DNA from: a virus
DNA length: 30,555 nt
Virus record (IMG/VR): IMGVR_UViG_3300031774_000087
Coordinates: 1-30,555 of that record
Reading direction: 5' to 3' (one strand)
The notes beneath the pieces were generated by a model. That model did no database searches and was not told the origin of the DNA. It was given only the letters and a program-made list of their open reading frames with translations. The translations under genes were made by a program, and so were the position numbers. This document shows, piece after piece, positions 6,693 through 16,495 of the stretch (positions are counted from its first letter, which is position 1; each line of letters opens with the position of its first letter).

Positions 6693-9600
6693 GTGGCAGC
6701 ATCACAACAACAAAAAGTAGACTTTCTATTAAAGAAGATTGGTTATACCGCATCCAAGACTGGACTTGCGGAAGATTCTAGTTTAAGTGGAACTAAGAAA
6801 GCACCTTTTGCTGAAGCAGTTCCATCTCCATTAGTCATTGCAAGTACGTGTTTATGGGCAGATAGTACATATATTCCAGCGACTCCTCCTGGATCTGATA
6901 GTGATTATGTAAAGGTATATCTTAGTGCTGCTTCTGGTCATAGAATGACTGTTGACAGTACAGTTTCTGGTAATCGTGCTTATATTGCTTACTCAACTTA
7001 TAATGATAATGGTACTGCAATCTTAGGTGACTGGATTGATACTCAATTTGGTGCTAGTTATATTATAAAAGTATATAAAGGTGATCCAAACTCTGGTGGT
7101 GTTCAATTATCTGCTGCTGGTTCTGGTTCTAATGATGGATGGTTCTTTGATTATTCTGCTGGTATTCTAAACTTTAATGATACCAATGTTCCTAGTGGAG
7201 TAACAGATAGTAATATCTACGTTGTTGGTTACAGATATATTGGTACAAAGGGACCAACTGCTGCTGGTGGTATTAGTACATTTACAACTCAATATGTATC
7301 AGGTGTTTCTACATTTGCTGATGATGTAAATCTATATGGTACTGCTGGTGTAACATCTGCATACTGGGATAAGACTGGAGATTCAGTTGTACTTAAGGAT
7401 CATACTAAAGCTTCATTTGGTACTGGTCAGGACTTAGAATTCTTTCATGATGGTGCAAACAGCACGATTAAAAATACTACTGGAACACTTTTTGTTGACA
7501 ATGGTGGAACAACTTTTAGAAATGTAACTGGTAGTGAAACACAACTTGCTATTACTGACAATGGTTCAGTTGCTGCATACTTTGATAACGCCAAAAAGAT
7601 AGAAACTCTTTCGGTTGGTGCTACGGTTACGGGCAACTTAGGAGCTACTTCTGTTAGTATATCTGGTATCTCTACATTTGAAGGTAATGTAGATGCTAAT
7701 GGAACTTTAGATGTAGATGGTCAAAGTGAATTAGATGATGTTAATGTATCTGGTGTATCAACATTTGGTCAATTAGTTTCTGCTAGTGCTGGAGCAAATA
7801 TTGCTGGTACTGCTGGATTAAATGTTGTTGGAGTATCAACATTAGGTCAATTAGTTACTGCTAGTGCAGGATTAAATGTTTCTGGTACTGCTGGATTAAA
7901 CGTTGCTGGAGTAACAACAGTTGCTGGACAGATAGATGGTAATGCTGGTGCAGATATTTCTGGTGGAGAAACAACTTTAAGTTCTGCTACTGTAACAGAT
8001 CTAACTTCAGGAAGACTGACTGTTGCTGGTACTAGTGGTGCTTTACAAGATAGTTCTAACTTAACATTTGATGGTACTAATAAATTAGCTGTAACTGGTG
8101 GACTAACCGTTTCTGCTGGTGCTACTCTTAGTTCTAATTTAGATGTAGATGGTGGTGCAGATATTTCTGGTGGTGGTGGAACAACACTTAACGTAGTAGG
8201 ACATACTGAATTAGACCGAGTTAATGTAAGTGCTGCAGCTACTTTTGCTGGAGATATTGATGCTAATGGTAATATAGATGTAGATGGTCGTGCCGATTTA
8301 GATGACGTAGTTGTTACTGGTGTAGCAACATTCTCTAATAATATTGATGCTGATGGTAACTTAGATGTAGATGGTCGTACTGATTTAGATGATGTAGTTG
8401 TTGCTGGTGTAGCAACATTTTCTGCTTTAGTTGATGGTAATGCTGGTGCAAACTTCTCAGGTGCTGAAACAACATTAAGTTCTGCTACTGTATCTGATTT
8501 AACAGATAATAGAATTGTACTTGCTGGTACTTCTGGTTCATTAGAAGATAGTAGTAAGATAACTTTTGATGGATCAACTCTTGCTATAGTTGGAAATGCC
8601 ACCTTCACAGGAAACGTATCTGTCGCAGGAACATTAACCAGTGAAGATAAGGAAAATATAGATTCAGTTGGATTAATAACTGCAAGAACTGGTGTAAGAA
8701 TTACTTCTGGTGGATTGATTGTAAGTTCTGGTGTTAATACATTTACTGATGCTATTAATGCTAATGGTGGTTTAAATGTAAATGGTGATTTAGAACTTTA
8801 TGGTTCTACTGGTGTTTCTTCAGTCACATGGGATAAGTCAGCAGATTATCTCAAGATCAAGGATAATGCTAAGATTGTTTTTGGTAATACTGCAAGTTCA
8901 GCCATATGGCGTGATGGAACAGATACATTATGGGCTAACTATCAAGGTCACTTAACGATTCGGGGTGGATCAAGTAGTAGCAATATACGAATACAAGCAA
9001 AAAGTGGTGACCAGTCAATCAACGCCATTAAAGAGGGAGCTGTTGAGCTCTATTTTGATGGATCTAAAAAAATAGAGACGGCTCAAACGGGAGCAATCGT
9101 AACTGGTGTTCTAACTGCTACAAGTTTTAGTGGTACTCTTGATACTGCTGCACAACCAAATATAACTTCATTAGGAACGATTGCATCTTTAGTCGCTTCA
9201 AGATCACAGGTTACTGGTGTTGGTGGATTTAGTGTAACTGGTGTTTCGACTTTCACTGGTGACATAGATGCTAATGGTAATATAGATGTAGATGGTCGTG
9301 CTGACTTAGATGATGTAGTTGTTACTGGTGTTGCTACATTCTCTAACAATATTGACGCTAACGGAGATTTAGATGTAGATGGTCATACTGAACTTGATTA
9401 TGTAAATGTATCTGCTGCTGCTACCTTTGCTGGTTTCATTGATGCTAATGCTGGTGCTAATGTCGCTGGTGGATTTGTTGCTAACAGTGCTAAAATTTCT
9501 GACTTAACTTCAGGAAGAGTTCCAGTTGTTGGTACTGATGGAGAATTAGAAGACGCATCCACCTTTACATTTAGTGGAGGAACTGTTACTGCTACTGGGT

Positions 9601-12600
9601 TCTCTGGTAATTTAACAGGAACATTACAGACTGCTGCTCAAGGTAATGTTACATCAGTTGGAACTCTAACTGGATTGGATGTCAATGGTCATACAGAATT
9701 AGATAACATACAGGTAACTGGTATAGCAACAGTTGCTAATGTAGTTCTTACTAAAAACATTACAGGTGTTGGTGCTACGATTGGTGGATTAAATGTTGGT
9801 GTTGTTACTTACTATGGTGATGGATCACAACTTACAGGTATAGATGCGACTTCATTAAAAGATGGTGCTGGTAATATAAAGGTACAGGCAGTTACTACTG
9901 GTGCAGTTGTTACTGGTCTTATTACTGCTACTACAGGATTCTCTGGAGATATTACTGGTGTAGGTGCTACCTTTACTAATGTTACTGGTACACTACAGAC
10001 TGCTGCTCAAGGTAATGTTACATCACTTGGAACTCTAACTGGACTGACTATAAGTGGTGGTGATTTAAATGTAGTTGGGGAGAATATACTTCTTGGTAAC
10101 AGTGCAAGTGGTAGTGATGATAGAATAGTTTTCGGAAGTGGTGGTGAGTTAAACATCTATCATAATGGTACTTCTTCACTTATTGAAGCTAATGATCTTC
10201 GACTAAGAAACGCAGCAGGAGACGAAAGTTTTATAGTATGTACAGATGATGCAGCTGTAGATATCTACTATGATGGTACCAAAAGATTCGCCACAAGTGG
10301 AGTCGGGGCTACAGTTTATGGATTATTAGCTGTTACTGGTGGTGTTGATATATCAGGTGGAGCAAACACTTTAAATGTTACAGGTCATACAGAATTAGAT
10401 AATTTAAATGTATCTGGTATAGCAACGATAGCAAATGTAGTTCTTACAAAGAATACTACAGGTGTTGGTGCTACTGTTGGTGGTCAAAATGTTGGTGTCG
10501 TTACTTACTTTGGTGACGGTTCAAAACTTACAGGTACTGGATCAGACTCTGGTGGTACTCAAAGAGTAGAAGTAGTTAATACTGGTGTGATTCTTGTTGG
10601 TGTTATAACTGCCACAGATCAATTCAGTGGACAGATTACTGGTGTAGGTGCTACGTTCACTAACATTACTGGTCTATTAGCGACTGCAGCACAGACTAAT
10701 ATTACATCACTTGGAAATCTAACTGGACTCACTATAAATGGTGATGAAGAATTTTATGGTTCTGCTGGTGTTACATCTGCTATCTGGGATAAGTCAGAGA
10801 ATACTTTAAACTTTAAGGATCATGTAAAAGCTACCTTCGGAACTACAAATGATCTACGCATATATCATAATTCTTCTAATTCTTATATTGACGATTCATC
10901 AGGTACTGGTGCTTTAATCTTAAAAAGTAATATCTATTCATTTAGAAATGCTGCTGATGATGAACAAATTGCAAAGTTTAATGAAGGCGGAACCGTTGAT
11001 CTCTATCATAATAACATTAAGAGGTTCTCAACTTTTACAGAAGGAATACAAGTTTGGGGTACTGAAGGTGGTAATGCAGTTATTCAGTTAAAATCAGATG
11101 AAGGAGATGATAATGATGATCAGTACAGAATACTTGCTGGTGATGGGACTTCTTTAAATATTCAGAACTATGCATCTGGATCTTGGGAAACCAATATTAA
11201 AGCTACTGGCAATGGAAATGTAGAACTCTACTGGGATAATTCCAAAAAAATAGAGACGACTCATCATGGAGCGATTGTAACTGGAATATTAACTGCTACA
11301 GGAGATATCATAGCATATGAAGATTCTACGGGATCTGTAAAATTGGTTGATGATGGTAATATTGAAATAACAAATAATAATGGTGGACTAATTGATTTCA
11401 AAACTTCTGATTCAGAAGATTTTGATTGTCGCATTAGGCAACAGTCTAATGGTCTCCAGTTTATGACTGGTGGTAATGGTTCCGCAGATGAAAGACTCCG
11501 CATCAAATCTGATGGTATGGTTGGCATCGGAACTGATGATCCAAATGCTCTCTTGCACGTAGAAAAAGATGGAACCTCTGAGGTTCTAGCAAGGTTTGAG
11601 TCCAATATGGGCACAAACAATAATAGAGCAGTTACTCTAACCTCTCCTACATCAGACAGTGCATCTTTACCTTTTACATTCGCTACTGGCAATTCTTTTG
11701 AATTTAAATGTGATACTCACATTGGATTACACATTGATGATGATGGTAAAATTGGTATCAATACCAATAATCCTGGTAATAGATTAACCGTATGGGCGAA
11801 TGATAGTGATGCAGATACAGATATATTATCATTAAGAGCACCAACTGGTGCGTTTAATATAAGGGTTGATGATGCAGATGCTGCTAATCCAACTTGGACT
11901 ATTAGAACATATGCTACTGAACCAATCGCATTTGGACAAGGAACAACTGAGATAGCAAGATTTGATGGTTCAGGTAATTTATTAATCGGTCATGACGCAT
12001 CAAGGGCTGTAGGTAATGTTACTTCTCAAATGCAATTAGAAGCATTAGATGCATCTGCAGGTATTTCAATTACAAGAAATTCCAATAATGCTTCTGGACC
12101 TTATGTAAGTCTTGCTAAATCAAGAGGAGGTGCTGTTGGTGGTACTACTGTTATTCAAGCTGATGATGCTGTTGGATCAATACTGTTTAGTGGTGCAGAT
12201 GGAACAGACATTACTAATAATGCAGCAAGTATAGTTGCTTATATAGATGCTACTCCAGGAGGTAATGATACACCTGGTCGTTTAACTTTTAATACAACAG
12301 CAGATGGTGGAACATCACCAACAGAAAGACTCCGCATATCAGCAGATGGTACAGCAGACTTTAATTCTAATACACTTCAAAAGGCAGTACTAAAGAACTA
12401 CACAGAAACTGTTAAGGCTGTTGGTGATACAGGTACATCTGCAACTCTTGACTTAGCAGATGGTAACGTCTTCACTGCCACACTAACTGGTAACTGTACA
12501 TTTACATTTACTACTGGCACGAACTCAGCTCCTAATGCTGCATCATTTACTTTGATATTAGCGAATGATACTACACCAAGTAGAACCATTACTTGGCCTG

Positions 12601-12734
12601 CAGCAGTTAAGTGGCCTAACAACAGTGCTCCTTCCAGAACTACTGCTGCAAGTAAGACTGACATCTGGACATTCATGACTCCTGACAATGGTACTACATG
12701 GTACGGAAACATCGCCCTATATAACTTTACATAG
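6693..12734 (+). CDS. Giant repeat-built tail fibre protein, 2013 residues
   Basis: This is the largest gene in the window. The N-terminal ~190 residues form a non-repetitive domain (MAASQQQKVDFLLKKIGYTA onward). The long middle is built from repeated modules: LDVDGxxELDDVNVSGVSTF units, GTLQTAAQGNVTSLGTLTGL units, VVTYYGDGSQLTGID units, and larger blocks that go from a YHNGTSSLIE-type segment through VELYFDGSKKIET to GAIVTGVLTAT. A VGIGTDDPNALLHVEKDG motif, typical of phage fibres, comes near residue 1610. The last ~110 residues form a terminal beta domain ending in WYGNIALYNFT. Such proteins form long trimeric beta-rich fibres that contact the host. No intramolecular chaperone with a Ser-Lys dyad was recognised. 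The GTG start is backed by a strong ribosome site. Confidence 0.85.
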   Translation: MAASQQQKVDFLLKKIGYTASKTGLAEDSSLSGTKKAPFAEAVPSPLVIASTCLWADSTYIPATPPGSDSDYVKVYLSAASGHRMTVDSTVSGNRAYIAYSTYNDNGTAILGDWIDTQFGASYIIKVYKGDPNSGGVQLSAAGSGSNDGWFFDYSAGILNFNDTNVPSGVTDSNIYVVGYRYIGTKGPTAAGGISTFTTQYVSGVSTFADDVNLYGTAGVTSAYWDKTGDSVVLKDHTKASFGTGQDLEFFHDGANSTIKNTTGTLFVDNGGTTFRNVTGSETQLAITDNGSVAAYFDNAKKIETLSVGATVTGNLGATSVSISGISTFEGNVDANGTLDVDGQSELDDVNVSGVSTFGQLVSASAGANIAGTAGLNVVGVSTLGQLVTASAGLNVSGTAGLNVAGVTTVAGQIDGNAGADISGGETTLSSATVTDLTSGRLTVAGTSGALQDSSNLTFDGTNKLAVTGGLTVSAGATLSSNLDVDGGADISGGGGTTLNVVGHTELDRVNVSAAATFAGDIDANGNIDVDGRADLDDVVVTGVATFSNNIDADGNLDVDGRTDLDDVVVAGVATFSALVDGNAGANFSGAETTLSSATVSDLTDNRIVLAGTSGSLEDSSKITFDGSTLAIVGNATFTGNVSVAGTLTSEDKENIDSVGLITARTGVRITSGGLIVSSGVNTFTDAINANGGLNVNGDLELYGSTGVSSVTWDKSADYLKIKDNAKIVFGNTASSAIWRDGTDTLWANYQGHLTIRGGSSSSNIRIQAKSGDQSINAIKEGAVELYFDGSKKIETAQTGAIVTGVLTATSFSGTLDTAAQPNITSLGTIASLVASRSQVTGVGGFSVTGVSTFTGDIDANGNIDVDGRADLDDVVVTGVATFSNNIDANGDLDVDGHTELDYVNVSAAATFAGFIDANAGANVAGGFVANSAKISDLTSGRVPVVGTDGELEDASTFTFSGGTVTATGFSGNLTGTLQTAAQGNVTSVGTLTGLDVNGHTELDNIQVTGIATVANVVLTKNITGVGATIGGLNVGVVTYYGDGSQLTGIDATSLKDGAGNIKVQAVTTGAVVTGLITATTGFSGDITGVGATFTNVTGTLQTAAQGNVTSLGTLTGLTISGGDLNVVGENILLGNSASGSDDRIVFGSGGELNIYHNGTSSLIEANDLRLRNAAGDESFIVCTDDAAVDIYYDGTKRFATSGVGATVYGLLAVTGGVDISGGANTLNVTGHTELDNLNVSGIATIANVVLTKNTTGVGATVGGQNVGVVTYFGDGSKLTGTGSDSGGTQRVEVVNTGVILVGVITATDQFSGQITGVGATFTNITGLLATAAQTNITSLGNLTGLTINGDEEFYGSAGVTSAIWDKSENTLNFKDHVKATFGTTNDLRIYHNSSNSYIDDSSGTGALILKSNIYSFRNAADDEQIAKFNEGGTVDLYHNNIKRFSTFTEGIQVWGTEGGNAVIQLKSDEGDDNDDQYRILAGDGTSLNIQNYASGSWETNIKATGNGNVELYWDNSKKIETTHHGAIVTGILTATGDIIAYEDSTGSVKLVDDGNIEITNNNGGLIDFKTSDSEDFDCRIRQQSNGLQFMTGGNGSADERLRIKSDGMVGIGTDDPNALLHVEKDGTSEVLARFESNMGTNNNRAVTLTSPTSDSASLPFTFATGNSFEFKCDTHIGLHIDDDGKIGINTNNPGNRLTVWANDSDADTDILSLRAPTGAFNIRVDDADAANPTWTIRTYATEPIAFGQGTTEIARFDGSGNLLIGHDASRAVGNVTSQMQLEALDASAGISITRNSNNASGPYVSLAKSRGGAVGGTTVIQADDAVGSILFSGADGTDITNNAASIVAYIDATPGGNDTPGRLTFNTTADGGTSPTERLRISADGTADFNSNTLQKAVLKNYTETVKAVGDTGTSATLDLADGNVFTATLTGNCTFTFTTGTNSAPNAASFTLILANDTTPSRTITWPAAVKWPNNSAPSRTTAASKTDIWTFMTPDNGTTWYGNIALYNFT
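8259..9354 (+). repeat. Near-identical 88-base direct repeat inside the giant fibre gene
   Basis: Copies lie at about 8259-8346 and 9267-9354, exactly 1008 bases (336 codons) apart and in frame. They encode DANGNIDVDGRADLDDVVVT followed by GVATFSNNIDA, with only synonymous or few changes. A diverged third unit follows the first copy at about 8344-8420. These could support expansion or contraction of the fibre shaft by recombination. Confidence 0.8.
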
Positions 12735-12759
12735 TAAAATTTATTAATCTTTTATTATT

Positions 12760-13377
12760 ATGACTGAACTTTCACACTCTCCTGGAAAGTGCCAATATAA
12801 TCAGTTTATTGGCATTTATGAAAATGTATTTCCCGATGGTTATTGTAACCATCTAATTAATGAAATGGAGGGTCTTTTATCAACAGGAGCTGGTTCTGAT
12901 AGACAATCTACTGAAGGTATTCCTAAATTTATAAAACAGGATGAATATGTCTTTATTAACATGGCAATTCATAATCCTAATCCATTTAATAATGAATCAT
13001 GTCAAAGGATTTTTTGGGATGGTCTTCAAGGTTGTTGGGATCGGTATACAGCTGAGTATGATATCTTAAAAGATTTGCCTCTTAAGGCTACTACTCTTAA
13101 ATTACAGAAGACTGTTCCTGGTGGAGGATATCATGTTTGGCATTGTGAACAAGGAGCTTCAGATGGTGCTAATAGAGCTGCTGTTTATAGTTTGTATTTA
13201 AATACAATTGAAGAAGCAGGAGAAACTGAATATCTATATCAGAAATTAAGAGTACCTCCAAAAGAAAACACACTGGTTATTTGGCCTGCTGGTTTTACTC
13301 ATCCTCATCGTGGCAATGCTGTGTATGGTGATAAGGCAAAATATATACTAACAGGATGGTTTTATCTTGATTATTGA
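12760..13377 (+). CDS. 2-oxoglutarate/Fe(II) oxygenase, prolyl-hydroxylase-like (HxE type)
   Basis: A 205-residue single-domain dioxygenase. The iron-binding motif appears as His128-x-Glu130 in YHVWHCE, with the distal His at 181 or 183 in FTHPHRGN and a likely 2-oxoglutarate-binding Lys194 in KYILTGW. The cupin core runs through AVYSLYLNTIEEAGETEYLY and NTLVIWPAGFTHPHR. Known relatives hydroxylate protein or small-molecule substrates using O2 and 2-oxoglutarate. It lies 25 bases after the giant fibre gene and 40 bases before the collagen-like gene, so a fibre protein is a natural candidate substrate. Glu in place of Asp is a tolerated but less common ligand. Family call good, substrate inferred. 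Confidence 0.8.
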   Translation: MTELSHSPGKCQYNQFIGIYENVFPDGYCNHLINEMEGLLSTGAGSDRQSTEGIPKFIKQDEYVFINMAIHNPNPFNNESCQRIFWDGLQGCWDRYTAEYDILKDLPLKATTLKLQKTVPGGGYHVWHCEQGASDGANRAAVYSLYLNTIEEAGETEYLYQKLRVPPKENTLVIWPAGFTHPHRGNAVYGDKAKYILTGWFYLDY

Positions 13378-13385
13378 TTTTTAAT

Positions 13386-13393
13386 TATAAATA
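13386..13393 (+). promoter_or_regulatory. T4-type late promoter TATAAATA
   Basis: This exact late -10 lies 25 bases before the ATG of the collagen-like gene and 9 bases after the oxygenase stop, so the collagen-like gene has its own late promoter. Confidence 0.8.
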
Positions 13394-13417
13394 AACTTAT
13401 AGGAAAATAATAGACAA

Positions 13418-16400
13418 ATGGCAATAGGAACCAAAAAAGTATTAGCTCCTGGATTTATGGAACCTGCGGATTCCGTAACCTTTAATAATCCAGGTACTTT
13501 TGTTGCTCCTATGAGACTAAGGAACCTCACTGTAATAGGTAGAGGTGGTAGTGGTAATACAGGTAATGCAGGAAATGGTGGTAATGGTGGTACTGCAGGA
13601 TCTGCTGGTAACTCAGGTAATCCAGGAACAAAAGGTAATGCTGGTTCAGCAGGAAACCCAGGTAATGATGGTAATGTAGGTACTGGTGGTAATGCAAACC
13701 CAGGTAATGCAGGAACTAATGGGGCTGCAGGAACAGCAGGTAACTCAGGTAACCCAGGAACAAAAGGTAATGGTGGTAGTGCAGGAAACTCAGGTAATGA
13801 TGGTAATGTAGGTACTGGTGGAACCAAAGGTACTGCAGGAAACCCAGGATCATCAGGTCATGGTGGTAATGGTGGTAGTGCAGGAAACCCAGGTAATCCA
13901 GGTAATAATGGGGCTGCAGGAACAGCAGGTAACGCAGGAAATTCAGGAACTGGTGGTTCTGGTGGAACAGCAGGAAACCCAGGTAACTCAGGAACTGGTG
14001 GTCCTGGTGGAACAGCAGGAAATCCAGGTAACTCAGGAACTAATGGTGGTGCAGGAAACCCAGGTAATTCAGGAAACCCAGGAGGAAGTGGTAACGGTGG
14101 TCCTGGTGGTAATGCAGGTAATAATGGTAATCCTGGTGGATCAGGTAATTCAGGAAACAATGGCGGTGGCGGCGGCGGCGGTGGCGGCGGTGCACAAGAT
14201 TGGGCTGGACCTAATTTTAATTGGCCAGTACATCCAGGAAATCCAGGTCAATCAGGACAACCAAATCCAGGTGGAGGACCAGGAGGTGGTGGAGGACCAT
14301 CTGCTGGACCTAACGCAGGACATACACCTCCAGGAGGAGATGGTAGTCCAGGTGGAGGAGGAGGAAACGGTTGGAACGGTAACCCAGGTACTAATGGAAA
14401 CCCAGGATCAGGACATAATAATGGTGGTGGTGGAAATAGTGGACATAATGGTAATCCAGGAAACTCAGGTAATGCAGGGAATTATGGGTCTAATGGTAAC
14501 CCAGGAACTGGTGGAGGAACAGGAAGTGGTGGTAGCTCAGGTAATCCAGGAACAGGAGCTAATAACGGAAACCCAGGTAGCTCAGGAAGTCCAGGAACAG
14601 GAAAAAATAACGGAACAAATGGTAACCCAGGTAATTCAGGAACAGGTGCTACATCAGGAAACCCAGGTGGAAGTGGTGGAGCAGGAACAGGAGCTAATAA
14701 CGGAAATCCAGGTAACTCAGGAAACCCAGGTAATCCAGGAACAGGTGCTACATCAGGAAACCCAGGAACAAATGGTACTAATGGATCTGGACATGGTACT
14801 GGTGGTACGGGTGCTGATGGTAATACAGGAAATGCTGCTTCAGGCAATTCAGGAAACCCAGGTACTGCAGGAACAGGTGCTACCTCAGGAAATCCAGGCA
14901 CAGCAGGAACAGCAGGAACAGGTGCTACATCAGGTAACTCAGGTAACCCAGGAAATAATGGAAACCCAGGTAATGTAGGTAATCCATCATCAGTATTTGG
15001 ATTAACATTCTCTGGTGGTAATGGTGGTACTTCTGGTAGTGGTAATCCAGGTAACTCAGGAAACCCAGGAAATAATGGTACTGCTGGTGCAGGTAATCCA
15101 GGTAATTCAGGAACCAATGGTGCAGGTGGTAATGCAGGTAACCCAGGAAATGCTGGAACTGCTGGTACTGGTGGTAGTGCAGGTACCGCAGGTAATCCAG
15201 GAACATCAGGAACAAAAGGTAATGCAAACCCTGGTAATGCAGGAACCAATGGAACAGGTGGTACTGCAGGAAACCCAGGTAATGCAGGTAATCCAGGAAA
15301 TAATGGTACTGGTGGTACTGGTAACCCAGGTAATGCAGGAACCAATGGAACAGGTGGTACTGCAGGTACTGCAGGTAACCCAGGTAATAATGGTCCAGGT
15401 GGAACAGGTAATCCAGGTAATGCAGGTAATAATGGTAATGGAGGTACTGGAAACCCAGGAAACTCTGGGGGTTATGGTACTGGTGGTAGTGCTGGTAATA
15501 GAGGTAATGGAGGAAATGGTGGACCAAGAGGTAATGCAGGTAATTCTGGTGGATCAGGTAATCCAGGAGGAAGTGGATTTGGTGGCACTGGAGGACCAGG
15601 AGGAACTGGTGGTCCTGGCGGTGGCGGAGGCGGTGGAGGTAAGTCTACCGTAGGTGGATCTGGTGGTGGATCTAATGGTTCTAGTTATAGTGGTGGACAT
15701 TCTGGTGGTAGTGGTGGTACCCAAGGTCCTGGTGGATCTGGTGGTACTGGTGGAAGTGGTAACTCAGGAGGTGGTGGTCATTCAGGATGGCATGCATCTA
15801 ATGGTAATACAGGACCAAGTGGATCTGGACATAATAATGGTGGTAGTGGTAACTCAGGCAGTTCAGGTACTGGAGCTACATCAGGTAACCCAGGACATAG
15901 TGGTAACCCAGGAAATGGTAATCCAGGTAACGCAGGTAACCCAGGAAATCCAGGAACTGGTAACCCAGGTAACCCAGGATCTGCTGGTACTGCAGGAACA
16001 GGTGCTGGTTCAGGTAATGCAGGTGCTGATGGTAATCCAGGAAGTGGTAACCCAGGTAATGCTGGTTCCGATGGTAACAATGGTAATCCAGGAACAGGAG
16101 CAGGTGAAGGAAATGCAGGAGCAAATGGTAATGCAGGAAACCAAAACTCAGGTAACTCAGGAGCAGCAGGTAATCCAGGAACAGGTGCTACATCAGGTAA
16201 CCCAGGTACTTCAGGTAATTCAGGAACAGGAGCAGGTGAAGGACAAGCAGGAGCAAATGGTAATCCAGGAAACCAAAGTAGTGGAGGTTCAGGATCTGCA
16301 GGAACAGCAGGTAATCCAGGAACTGGTAATCCAGGAGGTGCTGGAGGCACAGCACCTGCTAGTAACTTAGCGTCGTTGATAACTGGTGGTACTTCTTATC

Positions 16401-16453
16401 CAGTAGTTGTTGGTCCTGGTGGATATATAACAATTACTTACGAGACACAGTAA
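13418..16453 (+). CDS. Collagen-like Gly-X-Y fibre protein, 1011 residues
   Basis: After a ~42-residue N-terminal segment (MAIGTKKVLAPGFMEPADSV onward) the protein is almost entirely Gly-X-Y triplets such as GNP, GNS, GTG, GNA and GTK. Proline sits mostly in the Y position (GNP), the site hydroxylated in animal collagen; four GTK triplets put Lys at Y. Short phase breaks occur, for example GNANPGNAG. Two polyglycine/aromatic inserts, near 14160-14450 and 15610-15860, and a short hydrophobic break (NPSSVFGLTFSGG) interrupt the helix. It ends in a non-collagen cap, PVVVGPGGYITITYETQ. It probably forms a trimeric rod or adhesin on the virion. Long open frames on the other strand and in other frames are by-products of the repeat. 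The gene has its own late promoter. Confidence 0.88.
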   Translation: MAIGTKKVLAPGFMEPADSVTFNNPGTFVAPMRLRNLTVIGRGGSGNTGNAGNGGNGGTAGSAGNSGNPGTKGNAGSAGNPGNDGNVGTGGNANPGNAGTNGAAGTAGNSGNPGTKGNGGSAGNSGNDGNVGTGGTKGTAGNPGSSGHGGNGGSAGNPGNPGNNGAAGTAGNAGNSGTGGSGGTAGNPGNSGTGGPGGTAGNPGNSGTNGGAGNPGNSGNPGGSGNGGPGGNAGNNGNPGGSGNSGNNGGGGGGGGGGAQDWAGPNFNWPVHPGNPGQSGQPNPGGGPGGGGGPSAGPNAGHTPPGGDGSPGGGGGNGWNGNPGTNGNPGSGHNNGGGGNSGHNGNPGNSGNAGNYGSNGNPGTGGGTGSGGSSGNPGTGANNGNPGSSGSPGTGKNNGTNGNPGNSGTGATSGNPGGSGGAGTGANNGNPGNSGNPGNPGTGATSGNPGTNGTNGSGHGTGGTGADGNTGNAASGNSGNPGTAGTGATSGNPGTAGTAGTGATSGNSGNPGNNGNPGNVGNPSSVFGLTFSGGNGGTSGSGNPGNSGNPGNNGTAGAGNPGNSGTNGAGGNAGNPGNAGTAGTGGSAGTAGNPGTSGTKGNANPGNAGTNGTGGTAGNPGNAGNPGNNGTGGTGNPGNAGTNGTGGTAGTAGNPGNNGPGGTGNPGNAGNNGNGGTGNPGNSGGYGTGGSAGNRGNGGNGGPRGNAGNSGGSGNPGGSGFGGTGGPGGTGGPGGGGGGGGKSTVGGSGGGSNGSSYSGGHSGGSGGTQGPGGSGGTGGSGNSGGGGHSGWHASNGNTGPSGSGHNNGGSGNSGSSGTGATSGNPGHSGNPGNGNPGNAGNPGNPGTGNPGNPGSAGTAGTGAGSGNAGADGNPGSGNPGNAGSDGNNGNPGTGAGEGNAGANGNAGNQNSGNSGAAGNPGTGATSGNPGTSGNSGTGAGEGQAGANGNPGNQSSGGSGSAGTAGNPGTGNPGGAGGTAPASNLASLITGGTSYPVVVGPGGYITITYETQ
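14161..14192 (+). repeat. GGC/GGT trinucleotide tract encoding polyglycine
   Basis: A GC-rich run of GGC and GGT codons encodes eleven glycines in a gene that otherwise favours GGT and GGA. A shorter similar tract is at about 15616-15640. Slippage would add or remove glycines without changing the frame. Confidence 0.8.
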
Positions 16454-16495
16454 ATAACAGCCTATATAAAAATGAGTTAATCATTATTTTTTGCC

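Noticed and set aside
7445-12712. Minus-strand open frames within the giant fibre gene
   Set aside because: Low-complexity shadows of the repetitive coding strand, without start signals or recognisable protein patterns.
13381-16350. Long minus-strand Pro/Leu-rich and plus-strand Gln/Val-rich open frames over the collagen-like gene
   Set aside because: They arise because a repeat of GGN triplets has no stop codons in other frames; their composition simply mirrors the repeat.
13550-16360. CRISPR-like or tandem-repeat array
   Set aside because: The periodicity is in codon triplets of a coding frame with no spacers; it encodes Gly-X-Y, not an array.
16454-16495. Possible late promoter (GTAAATAA, TATATAAA) before the gene at 16496
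   Set aside because: Neither string fits NATAAATA; AT-rich DNA gives such near-matches often.
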